From Orbilia blumenaviensis (taxonomy: Eukaryota > Ascomycota > Orbiliomycetes > Orbiliales > Orbiliaceae): DNA of 64,000 nt. A model generated the notes under the pieces. That model saw only the letters and a program-made list of their open reading frames with translations. It made no database searches and had not been told where the DNA came from. The translations under genes were made by a program, and so were the position numbers. The stretch spans positions 930,001 through 994,000 of the forward strand of contig JAVHNS010000006.1 in assembly GCA_036872755.1 (NCBI GenBank), written 5' to 3'. This document shows, piece by piece, positions 34,412 to 45,369 of this stretch (positions are counted from its first letter, which is position 1; the number at the start of each line of letters is the position of its first letter).

Positions 34412-36362
34412 GATGGATCTGACAGACGACGGACGTAAGTCGTCGTCGCGCGACGGGAACGGAGAGTGGAGGCGGAATTGGACAGTTTGATCTGAATCTG
34501 GCCCGCGGCGACAGATAATTTCCAACTGCAGGTGCGAGAAAGAAAGGGAAAGAGTTAAGGGACCTAGCTGCGGCTGACTGACCCGTCCGCTGAATGAGTT
34601 AACAGTCTTACTTTTTTATTTTCTTTTCTTAGCCTGGATTTTGATTCGAAGGGACCCGTTCGCTCGCTACCATTCGTTTCGCGGATTACTTTAGCTTGGT
34701 ATTATCGCGAAATAACTTCCGAACTAGGAGAAGCTGGGGGAAGAGCAGCTTCGTTGATGCAGGCGAGCGAGCACAGAGGGCAGGGATGCTGCATGCGCAT
34801 CTGGGAGCGCACAGGTCCGACAGACTTTCTTGAAGTTCGACCCGATGGCCGATATTGATGATGTCGCTATGTACTGGGAATCGAATCGATATCTTCTCAC
34901 CCGGGTTTGCGATCGATGCACGATGAGGTTCAGCCGAGTCAACGGTCCCGGTGCCCAACCGCCTAACCAATTCTGCACCGTACCGGTTCTGGAATTCCGG
35001 CTTCGCATGCAGCAAGATTTACTATTGACGTCCCAGGCCACAAGCCCACACAGGCCAGAGTTTATGCAGGTATTGACATTAAAGGTGTTCATTCAAGCAC
35101 AAGCCCCGAAACCTCAGCTCGTAGATCAAAGTATGGAAACCTAATTACCGCCGGTAGTGCTATCCTGGTTGAGAAAAAACTACAATGCTCTGGGCATCCA
35201 ACGAAGCCTGAGCGAGCCCAATTAACTACAATTGAAGCCTGCAATAACTGGGAATCGAATACAGCGCCGACATGCACTGTATGTCTATACATACCGTTGG
35301 CGGGACCCGACCCATTTGCATCCGGATATCCTCTCGGTTTCCTGAAGTAGGCTAAGCTAGGCTAATGTTTCAACACATTGCCATGAGACTGGGAGTCCAC
35401 ACCGCATGTCGTTGCCTGACCATCTTCGAGCTAAAGAAAGAACAGCTCGCAGATGGACTGTCTGAAGTTCCCCTTCCTTCGCGGAGACTTTCATAAATTT
35501 TTTCGTGTCAGGCCCTCTCCGCGTGTTATCTTATCCCCGACATCCTTCCTAACAAGGTGAATGTTTCGTCGATTCATTCCCTTACCCCGTCTTGTAAGAA
35601 GCCGACCCGCTGTGGGGCCAGCTATTTGCTATGTCTCGTTATAGACGGTGAACTGTATGTTTTGACAGCAGTCAGTATGTGTTCAGGATAACCTCGTCAG
35701 CCTGATGCCCGGTGCATCAGCCTGCCTCGGTCAAGGTTTCGGTTCCCACTAATCAATGTTAACAGCGTACCAGATCTCCGCAGCAGACCCTGATAATTGT
35801 CAACGCTCTCAGGTATTTGGAGTGGCGGGGTGCTCTTTTGGATTCATTCAGCGCAGATAAATGGACCCGTGGTTTACATACTATCGGCACATACGTTTTA
35901 CACACGCTTCTGGTCCTGGCAGGGGTGTTTAATCCCAATTGCGACGCCATCCAGGAGCCTGTGGCCCCAAAGCGAACGTTAATCCCACCAACTAAACCGA
36001 TTTAGGTCGTGGCGTACCTGAACCATCCTAACTTCAACGGACTCTTGGGGTCCAGGCACATATTGATTTTCATGCATTTCGACGTTTCCATATATTACAG
36101 TGAACATCGTGGCTGGGCGATTGAATATAAACAGAGTCATGAAAGTATAGTTATTCCCTTGTATAAGACGGGCGTTCCACCCGCAAGGTTTTATATATGC
36201 ATTCCCTTCCGCTGGGATTTGCTTGACAGCGGCTTTATAAGTTAGCGCTCAGTCCGAGGAATCAAGTCGACATCCTTAGTCTTGACGTTTCCGAACTCAG
36301 GCATTAGAGAGGGAAGGGATTTTTTTATTTATTTTGTTTACCCTTTTCCATTTCCTTTCAAA
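34412..36362. other. Divergent intergenic region between receptor and adhesin genes
   Basis: About 2 kb serving as promoter for both genes, which point away from each other. Only short ORFs without family features are present. No repeat of note was seen. Confidence 0.5.
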
Positions 36363-38711
36363 ATGCGGTTTTCGACCGCTGTCACCTTCCTCGCCGCCCT
36401 GGCAGAAGTTGCTTTCGGGCAAAATAGTTGTGGTGCGACAAGTGCAGATTGTCCAACTATTAGAAGTAATATCGCTTCGATATCGAGTTGCTCTTCATAT
36501 TTTAGTAAGTAATACGTTTTCAATTTAGAATTCCCATGGACTCGTCGAATGGAGGGACCATAGTAGTAACGTTCCATCAATGGACTTGCAGCCCAGAACT
36601 CGATAAAGACATCAACATGTTATACGTCTACCGTGCTTACTACAAAGTACAATCTCACAATAACCGAGACAAAGACGTTCTATGCAACTACTAGCTTGAT
36701 TGCGACTACCGTTGTTCGTTTTACTACGAACCTTGGTGCAGATACCGTGACATACCGGCCAACGACGACCGACACAGTTACCGCGACGGCTTATGACACC
36801 GCTACGGTGACAGGTATCGTTACTAGCACTATTACATCGTAAGTCCAGCTCTTCAAAGCGAACCGAGCTGAGGTTAGGATCGCTCATTTATTAAAAATTA
36901 TGAATAGATTGTCAACATCAACAGTAATTTCCACCACAACTGTGACACGGACTGGATACCCCCCGGCGTCGTCTGCGAGCTCGACAGCTACGGTTGTTGC
37001 AAAACTCAGGAAACGTGCTGTCACCGTCCCTGGACCTTGCTGTAAGTATTTATATTCAATTTGATCGTCCTGGTTTCATGGAGCATTGGCTGACATATTG
37101 GGCCCCTCAGCTTGCTTCCTGTTCACATCTACTGTTCGGACCCGGGCAGCTTATGAGTTCCCAACCGCGACCACGACAATCACGATATCTACGACAATAG
37201 TAGCGACAAGTACTTCAGCTGTGACGACATCATCGACACTTACGATAAGAGGAGGAGTTGTAACCGCAACATCATGGGTAACTTCCTCGGTAACAATAAC
37301 TCAGACGGTGCCGACTACAAAGGTTTTGGGGATAACCACAGCGATCACTCAACCAGCAACTACTGTCATCACATCTTATGTCACCGAGTATACATATATT
37401 CCTCCAACAACGCCAAATAACACTTGCACAGACGCCGTGGGCCTCGAAGTCGGCCTTTATGACAATCGCTACAGACTTCCTGAGGCAGGCTCCAACACGA
37501 CTGATTATCCCGACTTCAACCCTGTCTGGTTTAGGACTCTGAATCCTTACCGTACAAACCAGACCTCCGACATCGGGCTGGTTTTTGAAGGAGATGAAAT
37601 CGAATATGCTAATTTCCATCCATATGGCATGGCAGCCAAGGTTTTCACTTATAGCAATAACACGAAGGGTGTTGAATATGTCCTGAACCATCGGGGTTAC
37701 TTCTATGCCCCTAAGGCTGAAACTTATAGCTTCAGAATCTCTAGTGCAAATGATGGTGCTTGGGTTTGGGTCGGTGAGAAAGCGCGCCTCACCTGGACTC
37801 GCGAAAACGCCGATGCAAAGTCTGTTCGAGAAGGGGGTATGGGGCCTGCAGACACCTTTAACATAGAACTAGCCGCGGGCAGCTACACACCGATCAGAAT
37901 CATGTTCGCCAACGGCCTGAAAATAGGAAATTTCAGGTTCTCGATCAAAGATTCCACAGGTACAACATATGCAACCACGGGCAGCCAATCCGAATACCTC
38001 GTGTCGTACTCCTGCGACAGACCTCAAGAAGTTCCAAAATTTGTCGCCTTCGGTGCTGAGCAGGTTGGAGGTATAGGAGCTCCAGATACCTCATGTGACA
38101 ACGTTGGTACTGAAGTTGCCATTTACCGCAATCCTTACGGTGGTGGCGGCGGTGCAAACTACTCGAATTTTATCCCGGAAAGTTATAAATACACTCTCCA
38201 GCCTTATGGCGCCAAGATTGTCGGTGCTTGGGGAGTAAGATGGGGTACCGGTACCGAAGGTACGCATCCTTTCGGCTTCAATCCTCCGCAGGACCCACTC
38301 GAATATACCCTTAACTGGCGAGGATACTTCTATGTCCCGCGCTCAGGTACATACAACTTCAGACTATATTCTTGCGATAACTATTGCGCCGTTTGGACGG
38401 GCGATAAGGCAAAAGCTGGCTGGGCTCGAGCAAACCAAGATCTCTCCGCTTTCCACAGATCAGCGGGAGCCACCCCGGTACCAGAAGCACCTCAAGAAAC
38501 TTCAATGAAACTAGAACTTATTGGGGGCACTTACCTACCGGTCCGTGTCATGCTAGGCAATTATGCTGGCCCCGGAAGCTTATGGCTCGACATCTGGGAT
38601 TCAAACGACTATTATTGGTTTAGAACTAGCACTCCCACTCCCCATCTCGTGCGATTTTCCTGCGATAAGTCTGTCGGGAGGTTCCAAAATCCGTTTGGTG
38701 AAGAAGAGTAG
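36363..38711 (+). CDS. Secreted adhesin-like protein with two GLEYA/PA14-type domains
   Basis: Four exons, 36363-36504, 36592-36838, 36908-37041 and 37111-38711, encode 707 residues. A signal peptide (MRFSTAVTFLAALAEVAFG) and a short Cys segment precede a Thr-rich stalk of about 200 residues. The stalk includes a Kex2-like site LRKRAVTV. Two related C-terminal domains of about 200 residues follow. Domain 1 runs from CTDAVGLEVGLYDN to LVSYSCD and contains NHRGYFYAPKAETYSFRISS. Domain 2 runs from CDNVGTEVAIYRNP to LVRFSCD and contains NWRGYFYVPRSGTYNFRLYS. The W-G-x-KA block recurs in both (VWVGEKARLTW, VWTGDKAKAGW). GLEYA domains are lectin-like carbohydrate binders of the PA14 superfold. The protein ends FGEEE with no GPI signal, so it is probably secreted or wall-associated, possibly cut at KR. 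Confidence 0.88.
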
Positions 38712-40271
38712 TCTGCTTGCTTTTACAGTTCGACGTATTTGGCGGTGATACAAACTTATCCCGTCAGTTTCTTTCTAATCAGCAATAATGACGTATTAAT
38801 ACATGATTGCGTGGGATATTTATGGATGTACATGTAGGCGATATTGATATACACAAGCGCTGGCAGCCGATTGAGCAGCCTTGATTAGCGGAGCATATGA
38901 TATGTATGATGTTTCTATAAGGTTCTTTCAAAGGTTTTATGAGTAATCACATGTTCCATGTAATTAAGAATTAATTCGCAATGGTATATACTGTCTCCGA
39001 TCTTCTGCCTCATTTTATCATGTAAGTCAGTTTCCTTGTGGCAAGTGAGATCCCAGCTGTTTGCTAGAGTTACTTTCGTTTTCGGTGTACCCATGCACGA
39101 TGCCCCTAACGAGCAGATACTCGATCAACCGAAATATCTTTTATAAGATATAGCGAGGGACGATATGTGGGTTGTGTATTATGAATGCTACCACCACCAT
39201 CACTGCGGCCCGTCCAGAGCAAAAAAAGAACGAAATCCATATATGTTTATGTGGCCAATGTTATAGGATTGATTGATATGTAGTAACTCGTAATTTCTTT
39301 TATAATCACTATATCACTACCCAGATACTTAGTACTGTTCTAATAAGTTTGAGTATACTCAATACCGCTAAGGTCCTGAACTTAATATATTTATTTCGGC
39401 TGACGAATATATATTTCGCATTACTACAAGCGCTAGTCCCCTGGCCCGCGCCGGGAGTCCCGCTGGTGTCGACCAGGCCAGTGAGTACCGGGAACCTAAC
39501 GTAGCACAAGATCAGGAGGCATGACACCTGACGTATCGGCTGTAATGGTACATGGGTACCTTGTGCTATGTAGGGTTGACATGGTCTCGTAGGTTGAAAG
39601 TCTGCCAAAAAGTACTATAGGATACCCCTAAATGCCATATACTCTTCCGGTGGGAGAATTTTCGCCCGGCCCAGGGAACCAAAACAATTACCCGGAGTTA
39701 ATATGCACTTAGAAGATCCCGATATCATACGACAATTATTTAAGACAATAACAATGATTTAACAGTATGGCGTAATTATAACGGGAGGGAAATTCCCGTA
39801 GCTGTGTTATATACCTGTTTGCCTATGTACCCGTAACTTCAGTTCTAGGGGCACTTGAGGCAAAGACGTACCCAGAGCCCGGTTTACTAACTCAGCGGGT
39901 ATACTTTGGACGCATGCCACGTACAGACATCAAAGCAAGAGATATCCCGCCAGGAATCATAAACTCTATACCTTGTTTCCTATGTCTCGGATTGTTCCTT
40001 AGCTTCCCTCATCTTTTTATCCATCATCATCATCTTGCAATTGGTTCTTATTGTTCGTATCTCCTTCAGACTCCTCGAGATTCTCTTCAACCACCAGTTT
40101 CCACTCATTAGAGATCGAAGAACCGATCAAGACTTGCCTCTCACTTAGCTTGGGTAAGATATTCTTCCTAAATTCTGTACTTCCCAATGTGACATCCTGA
40201 TTCCGATTAGTTAATGCAGGTTCTTGCAGCTTCCAGCACCGATAGCTTTGAAATTCACTCCTTTCGTAACG
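38712..40271. other. Intergenic
   Basis: No gene supported. A possible 5'-UTR intron of the next gene runs from GTAAGA near 40153 to an AG at about 40218 or 40229. The T/C-rich stretch at 39960-40080 looks like its promoter or leader. Confidence 0.45.
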
Positions 40272-40760
40272 ATGTCTGGCTCTACCACTCGTCTATGTTG
40301 GCAGCGTTCTCCACGCTCGCAACCACCGAGTTATTCACACAATATTGGATCAGGCGAAGAACTGGAATCACTGATCACGAATAATGCTGATGAGAAAAAA
40401 GTCTTATTATTCTTCATCAGCGATAAACATCCTCACCACCGTCTGATCGTTGGTGCCCTGGAACGTCTTGCTACGGTATATCACCCAAAACTGATGTTTT
40501 GCATCATCGACATGACCAGGCTCGGCGACGACATCGCTCGTCCACTCGCTCAAAAGTATTATGTGGACCCTGATCATCCCGCCACAGCTATTATTTTCGA
40601 AAAAGGGGAAACGATAGACACCCTTTTCATCGGCCTCAAAAGAGAGAAGCAGGAGACCGAAGATTTCATCCGAGACCATTTGGGCCTGAAGCGTATCCCC
40701 AAGCCCGCCTTCGGATTCCAGGGGACGCATTCCTACCAACCATCTGGAACTACCATGTAA
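40272..40760 (+). CDS. Thioredoxin-fold protein without CXXC
   Basis: A single exon of 162 residues. The start is ATG 40272 (MSGSTTRLCWQRS); the frame is open further upstream but only to a TTG. After a Ser/Arg/Pro-rich N-terminus, residues about 45-140 follow thioredoxin topology: KKVLLFFISDKHPHHRLIVG (strand and helix), HPKLMFCIIDMTRLGDDIA, YYVDPDHPATAIIFEKGETI (cis-Pro-like turn and strand) and DTLFIGLKREKQETEDFIRD. The position of the redox CXXC reads SDKHPHHR, with no Cys, so a non-redox, binding or scaffold role is likely. No signal peptide or TM segment is visible. A leader with a possible intron precedes it. Fold assignment is by pattern only. Confidence 0.65.
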   Translation: MSGSTTRLCWQRSPRSQPPSYSHNIGSGEELESLITNNADEKKVLLFFISDKHPHHRLIVGALERLATVYHPKLMFCIIDMTRLGDDIARPLAQKYYVDPDHPATAIIFEKGETIDTLFIGLKREKQETEDFIRDHLGLKRIPKPAFGFQGTHSYQPSGTTM

Positions 40761-41619
40761 AGCGCTCGAACCGAACTTGTCCTTGACTTGATTCATTCTT
40801 TTGTTCTTTCTCAATCACCCGCTCGCCTTCACTATTTATTATTCCCTTTTCTTTTCTTTTCTTTGTATACCTCAGACTGTATTTAGGGTTTTCTTTCTTG
40901 TCACGGCGCTGCTCGGGATCTAATTCGTGTTACTTTTTAGTCACGAATGATTGCTTTCTACTACGATAGTGGGGTGTGGACGGATAGCTGGAGCAAGAAG
41001 TGAAGGACAGTTGATCAATTGATGTGGCTTTAATCATCCTATACTCTAAACTATACTATCTATATCGACGAGCCCTCAACCGAAACCTCCATTCGAACCT
41101 GCCCCGCGAAAAAAAAAAGGAAAGAGAAAATAGTAGAATGCAACTGAACGTTCCTCTATTTACATAAAGCAAAGCAACCCCTATATTTATGTGTTACATT
41201 CGACCCCCCGGTTTATAATGTTTAAAAAAAAAGCATCATGAAGAAAATATGTATTTCGCCGACCATAGAAAATGACTCCACTGGGTTGTTTTTCAGTAAC
41301 CTTCGACTATCTTTGCGCCATGCCCTTGGACTTTGGTGTTGGGCCGGCAGCGGGGATCAATAGCCATCGTGAGTGTCGCTGTTGCGGTGTGGTCGTGATA
41401 TCATCAAGCGTAAGTATTTAAAATAGTGTATATATGTCTGTCGTATAATCCGTAATTTGAAGCCATGGCCAGTATAATTTTGATTCATGCCATCATCGTA
41501 GTTCCCAAGACGCCGTTGAATTTAGAAGCTTGAAAGAGATAATCGTAGGAACGTAAATTTGATCTTCGAGATGGTTTATGCGAGGCCGGCCTCGTATTAA
41601 CCCATACACCCCAGCCTTT
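40761..41619. other. Intergenic 3' flank
   Basis: T/C-rich 3' region of the thioredoxin-fold gene and A-rich runs at about 41106-41128 and 41224-41232. No gene seen. Confidence 0.5.
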
Positions 41620-41724
41620 CTAATGTCGATTGTTGTGGGCGCCAATATTGTAGTCTGGTCGGATCAGGAAGATGACTCCTTTGATGATTCCGCCGATGAT
41701 CATGAAGAGATATAGGACTGGCAT
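41620..41724 (-). CDS. Possible small membrane protein (34 aa smORF)
   Basis: A minus-strand ORF of 34 codons beginning MPVLYLFMIIGGIIKGVIFL and continuing IRPDYNIGAHNNRH. One hydrophobic helix is followed by a short polar tail, the layout of small mitochondrial or ER membrane subunits. The ATG context ACAAAATG is good. The composition is far from random for this AT/GC mix, but at this length chance remains possible. I do not recognise a family. Confidence 0.3.
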   Translation of the reverse strand: MPVLYLFMIIGGIIKGVIFLIRPDYNIGAHNNRH

Positions 41725-43197
41725 TTTGTTAAGTAGTGAGGGGTTTCTTTTTTGAAATTGGAGGTGAAGGCTTTGAGAGTGGGATCGGGTTTTCTTGAGG
41801 ATGCAAAGTTATGATTATGGCGAGAGCGGAGGTAAAGGAAGGAATCGGACTGTGCCTATAGATCTGTAGCCACCAGGACGACTGAAGAACTGAACAATAG
41901 GTGGGAACAGCTTCTCTATTTATGCTTCACTGACAGCTCAAGGCCTGCCAGACCTGTCTACTTGGCTCTGAGCTGGGACCCTGCCTAAATACGTGGCGTG
42001 CGTTAAATGACAGCTAGTGTGGTGGCTGCAGCTGCAGAGTACAAGAATGTTATCAGGTGGAGGTGTGTAAGGGACATATATACATCCTTGTAACAATTAA
42101 GGGATCTACCTGGTAACTCGGGTACCACGATATATACCAGTAAAGCAGCTATTGTCTGAAGCTAGCTACAACCGTCTTCACCATCAACGCTTTAGGTTGA
42201 GTTAACCGTCGTGAAAATAAACTCTCGCAAGACTTCGCCACGGTCCAGACCCATGGTGCATTGCTTTTCTTCGTTGAAGAAAAAAAAAAGTAGTTGCCAC
42301 ACGCAGAAATGTACATACAAGTACCCATGGCGCATTTTAGCTGTAAAATCTAGCAATCGGTCCACTGATGTATTGCCCAAGGAAAAAGGGTAAACGTTTG
42401 ATACATTTGATTAACTTAAAGGGGACTGGCGCCTGTCGTACATTCCCATCAAGCTTCAGTCTAAATACCTTGGACGATTCGACCGGTACGTACCGACGAT
42501 GTTGCTCGCCTCGTGCTTTTTCTTACATATGCTGTGCTGGACATGCATTTTGCATTACATACGCAATACCCACCTTGACTTTCTTTTCACGCATTGAAAT
42601 CGGGGGAGGCCCTTGTTAGGAAATCGAGGAGGCCGGAGGTCGGAAAGTTGGGTGCGTTGCGTGTCATTTTTTTTTGGAGGCAGGCAGCCGGTGGTGCCCA
42701 GTCAAGTCGCATCGACTGTCAAAACTGAGGATGAATAAGACCACGCTAGCTGGTTGGCGGCCGCCGCCTCGACCTGATTTATGTCCGTATCTCGTGACTT
42801 GATTCGCTATCTGTTTACGTATTGCTCTTCAGTCTAGTGACGAAGAAAGATTTAGTAGGCAAGTACTCACCTAGGTTACGTACTCGGAATATAAGAAAAG
42901 TCATTTAGCCGCTATATTGTTCTTTCCCTCATTGTATCAATCATCTTGGAGCGAGGCGACCGTTCAACTTGGCTTCGCATTGATTTATTTGAACCCTTGT
43001 CCCGGCTGGATCCTAAACACTAACACGAACAAACAATCTGGATTGCTGCAGTTGGTCTATTCGATTCGAGTCCTCAAGTTAATATTCGAAGCAGCCGAGG
43101 CGTGAGCTCTCCATAGCTGCCTCCCGGAGATAAAGCCTCATTTCAAAAACAGCATTTCAAATCCATATCCGGCGGTTCTAATACTACTGCTTACGTG
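41725..43197. other. Intergenic
   Basis: No gene supported; ORFs at 42368-42619 and 42917-43105 lack family features. The end is the leader of the F-box gene. Confidence 0.45.
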
Positions 43198-45053
43198 ATG
43201 GAAACCGCGGACGGCAACAGCACCCAGAGCCTTTTGCTGGGCCTCCCCGTCGAGATTCTCCAACAGATAATTGAAGTGGTAGGTGGCCAACCATGACACG
43301 ACGCTGCCATGTCATACAATGGCGCGGAAAAGCACCACACACTCAACACATTTTAGACGTCGCTAACTAGGTAATAAATGCACTTTACGATCTTGCATAG
43401 GTGCCTCATTCCTCGCTGAAAGACCTCCGGTTTGTAAACCGAGTAGTAAGCAGTATTGCAACTCCATTTTTATTTCGGCAGTACACGTTGAGCTTAAAGC
43501 ATATTCGAGGCCATGGTGCAAATCTCGCCGAAAGAGTGGCACCTGAAAAGCAAATCGAATTGATTCGCAAAATTGAATCCATAAAGTCCCTCGAAGGGCT
43601 AGAGTTCTTGACTTCAAATATTCAGGATCTAAATATTAGTGCCTATCAAATCCGAGATGCCGTCAAATTTCTCTACGATGAGCCGATCCAGCAGGATACC
43701 GATGACTTCTCTCCAGTCGGCGTCAAGATCCTCCAGAACTTCATCTGTAGCATGAAGAAACTCAAGACTCTGAGATGGAATATATCGTTCTGCAATCTGT
43801 CTCGAGAGATGGATTTCTCTCCGATTGCTGAATCAGTCACACATCTGGAACTGCATCCCACTATTGATATGGATCCATATGATCCTCCATCCCCGCAATA
43901 CAACCCTTACCCCGCCTTCAAAGCCTTCATAAATCTCACTCACTTAACCATACTCTTATGGGATCAGAAATCACTGGACACATTAAACTATCTACCCCGC
44001 CTGAAGTCACTAAACTTCGAACCATCCTACGAACTGGAAACCACTGCCTTTGACTTCCTACAAGCCCAAACCGTCCCATTCAACCTTCAACAACTAACGC
44101 TCAAATACGGCACAATAAACGACCCGTTCCCAGACTACCTCATCCCGAAGTTCTTATCGCAACTGAAAGCCTTAACATCACAAACCGAGCTTCGCGCAGA
44201 ATCTACGATCATGAGGTCGATATGGGACGCCCTCCGCGAACATGGCATTCAACTCACCCATGTATCGGAACTCAATGCATCGAGGATGCTACTAAACTAT
44301 CTCTCCTCATACTCCAATACTTTAACCAGTCTATCGATCCATATGGTGCCCTACCGCTGCGGCCGTACCGCCACCAAAGAATTCTGCACGGCAGAGCACA
44401 ACGGTATGCTAGCGTTTATGAACGAGTTTTGGCAGGAGGTGATTCCAAAACATGCCTCAACTCTAAGAAAACTTAAAATGTTCCCAGGAAATCAACATAT
44501 CCGCTGTGGCGAAGGACCAGGGAAGGTGGAACAACACAAAATGGTGGAGCAGTTGAATTTATTGGAGCCCTGGAGTCTAGGGAACCATATCCCAGCTGCG
44601 AAGAAGGCTTTGATGATGTGTGAACAGTTGGAGGAGTTACAGATGGGAAGTGCTGGAGAAGTAGGGTTTAAGGAGGCTATTGAGGTCGCGGTGAAGCTGC
44701 AGAAGGTTAAAAAACTGACTTTCAATTTGAAGGGTTATTCTGTACGCCCGCAGATGCGAGGGTGGTGTGGAACCGGGATGATGCGATTTTTAAACGAAGC
44801 AATGGAAATGAGGAGGAGGATTCTAGATGTCAGGTGGGAATGTGATGGAATTCTAGGCAATAGGTGGGAGAAGGTCGACGTGGAAGTGATACCCTTGGGG
44901 AAGCTGTCCTTGATCAGGGATAAAGACCGGGAGGAGTTGTTTAGGTTGGTTGATTCGAAGGAAAAGAACAGCACGATGGGCAAAAGTGCGGATTCGGAGG
45001 CCGTTTCGGAACAGACTTCATATAATCGACTGGTTTCGAGACTAGCTTCCTAG
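43198..45053 (+). CDS. F-box protein with degenerate LRR-like body
   Basis: Two exons, 43198-43278 and 43401-45053, encode 577 residues. Exon 1 provides the start of the F-box (LLLGLPVEILQQIIEV) and exon 2 completes it (VPHSSLKDLRFVNRVVSSIA, then TPFLFRQYTLSL). F-box proteins bind Skp1 and present targets to an SCF ubiquitin ligase. The body is Leu-rich with irregular LRR-like spacing (LKTLRWNISFCNLS, VTHLELHPTID, LTHLTILLWDQKSLDTLNYL, PRLKSLNF), as in many fungal orphan F-box proteins. The 122-nt intron lies within the domain between codons. The C-terminal 25 residues are polar. F-box call is good; the target is unknown. Confidence 0.85.
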
Positions 45054-45369
45054 GCCGATTTATCTTCATGATTTGCTGATTAATTATTTGTTATTCTTTA
45101 AGTGTAAGCGTAGTGCGAGGCGAAAGGATGCTCCATCTGAAAACTTTCAATTGATCTACTGCTTGAAATTAAATCTAGCCATAATTAATACTTAGATTAT
45201 ATGCATACAATGCGTTATAGACTATGCATGGATGCGGAGAAGAGGTTGTCGTAGAAGGACAAACCTTCATAGGTTGTAGACATAGTAGTAAGAAAATAAG
45301 ACCATCGGAGCATGCCTCATTAAATGATTGGATTGTGTCCCAACCACTTGGTTAATTCTACCAAGTGTT
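45054..45369. other. Spacer between converging genes
   Basis: AT-rich 3' flanks of the F-box gene and the pseudoprotease B gene. Nothing else is seen. Confidence 0.5.

Noticed and set aside
35756..35772. GTTAACAGCGT, a partial match to the 27-bp dispersed core
   Set aside because: Only 11 bases match and the second half is absent, so this may be chance.
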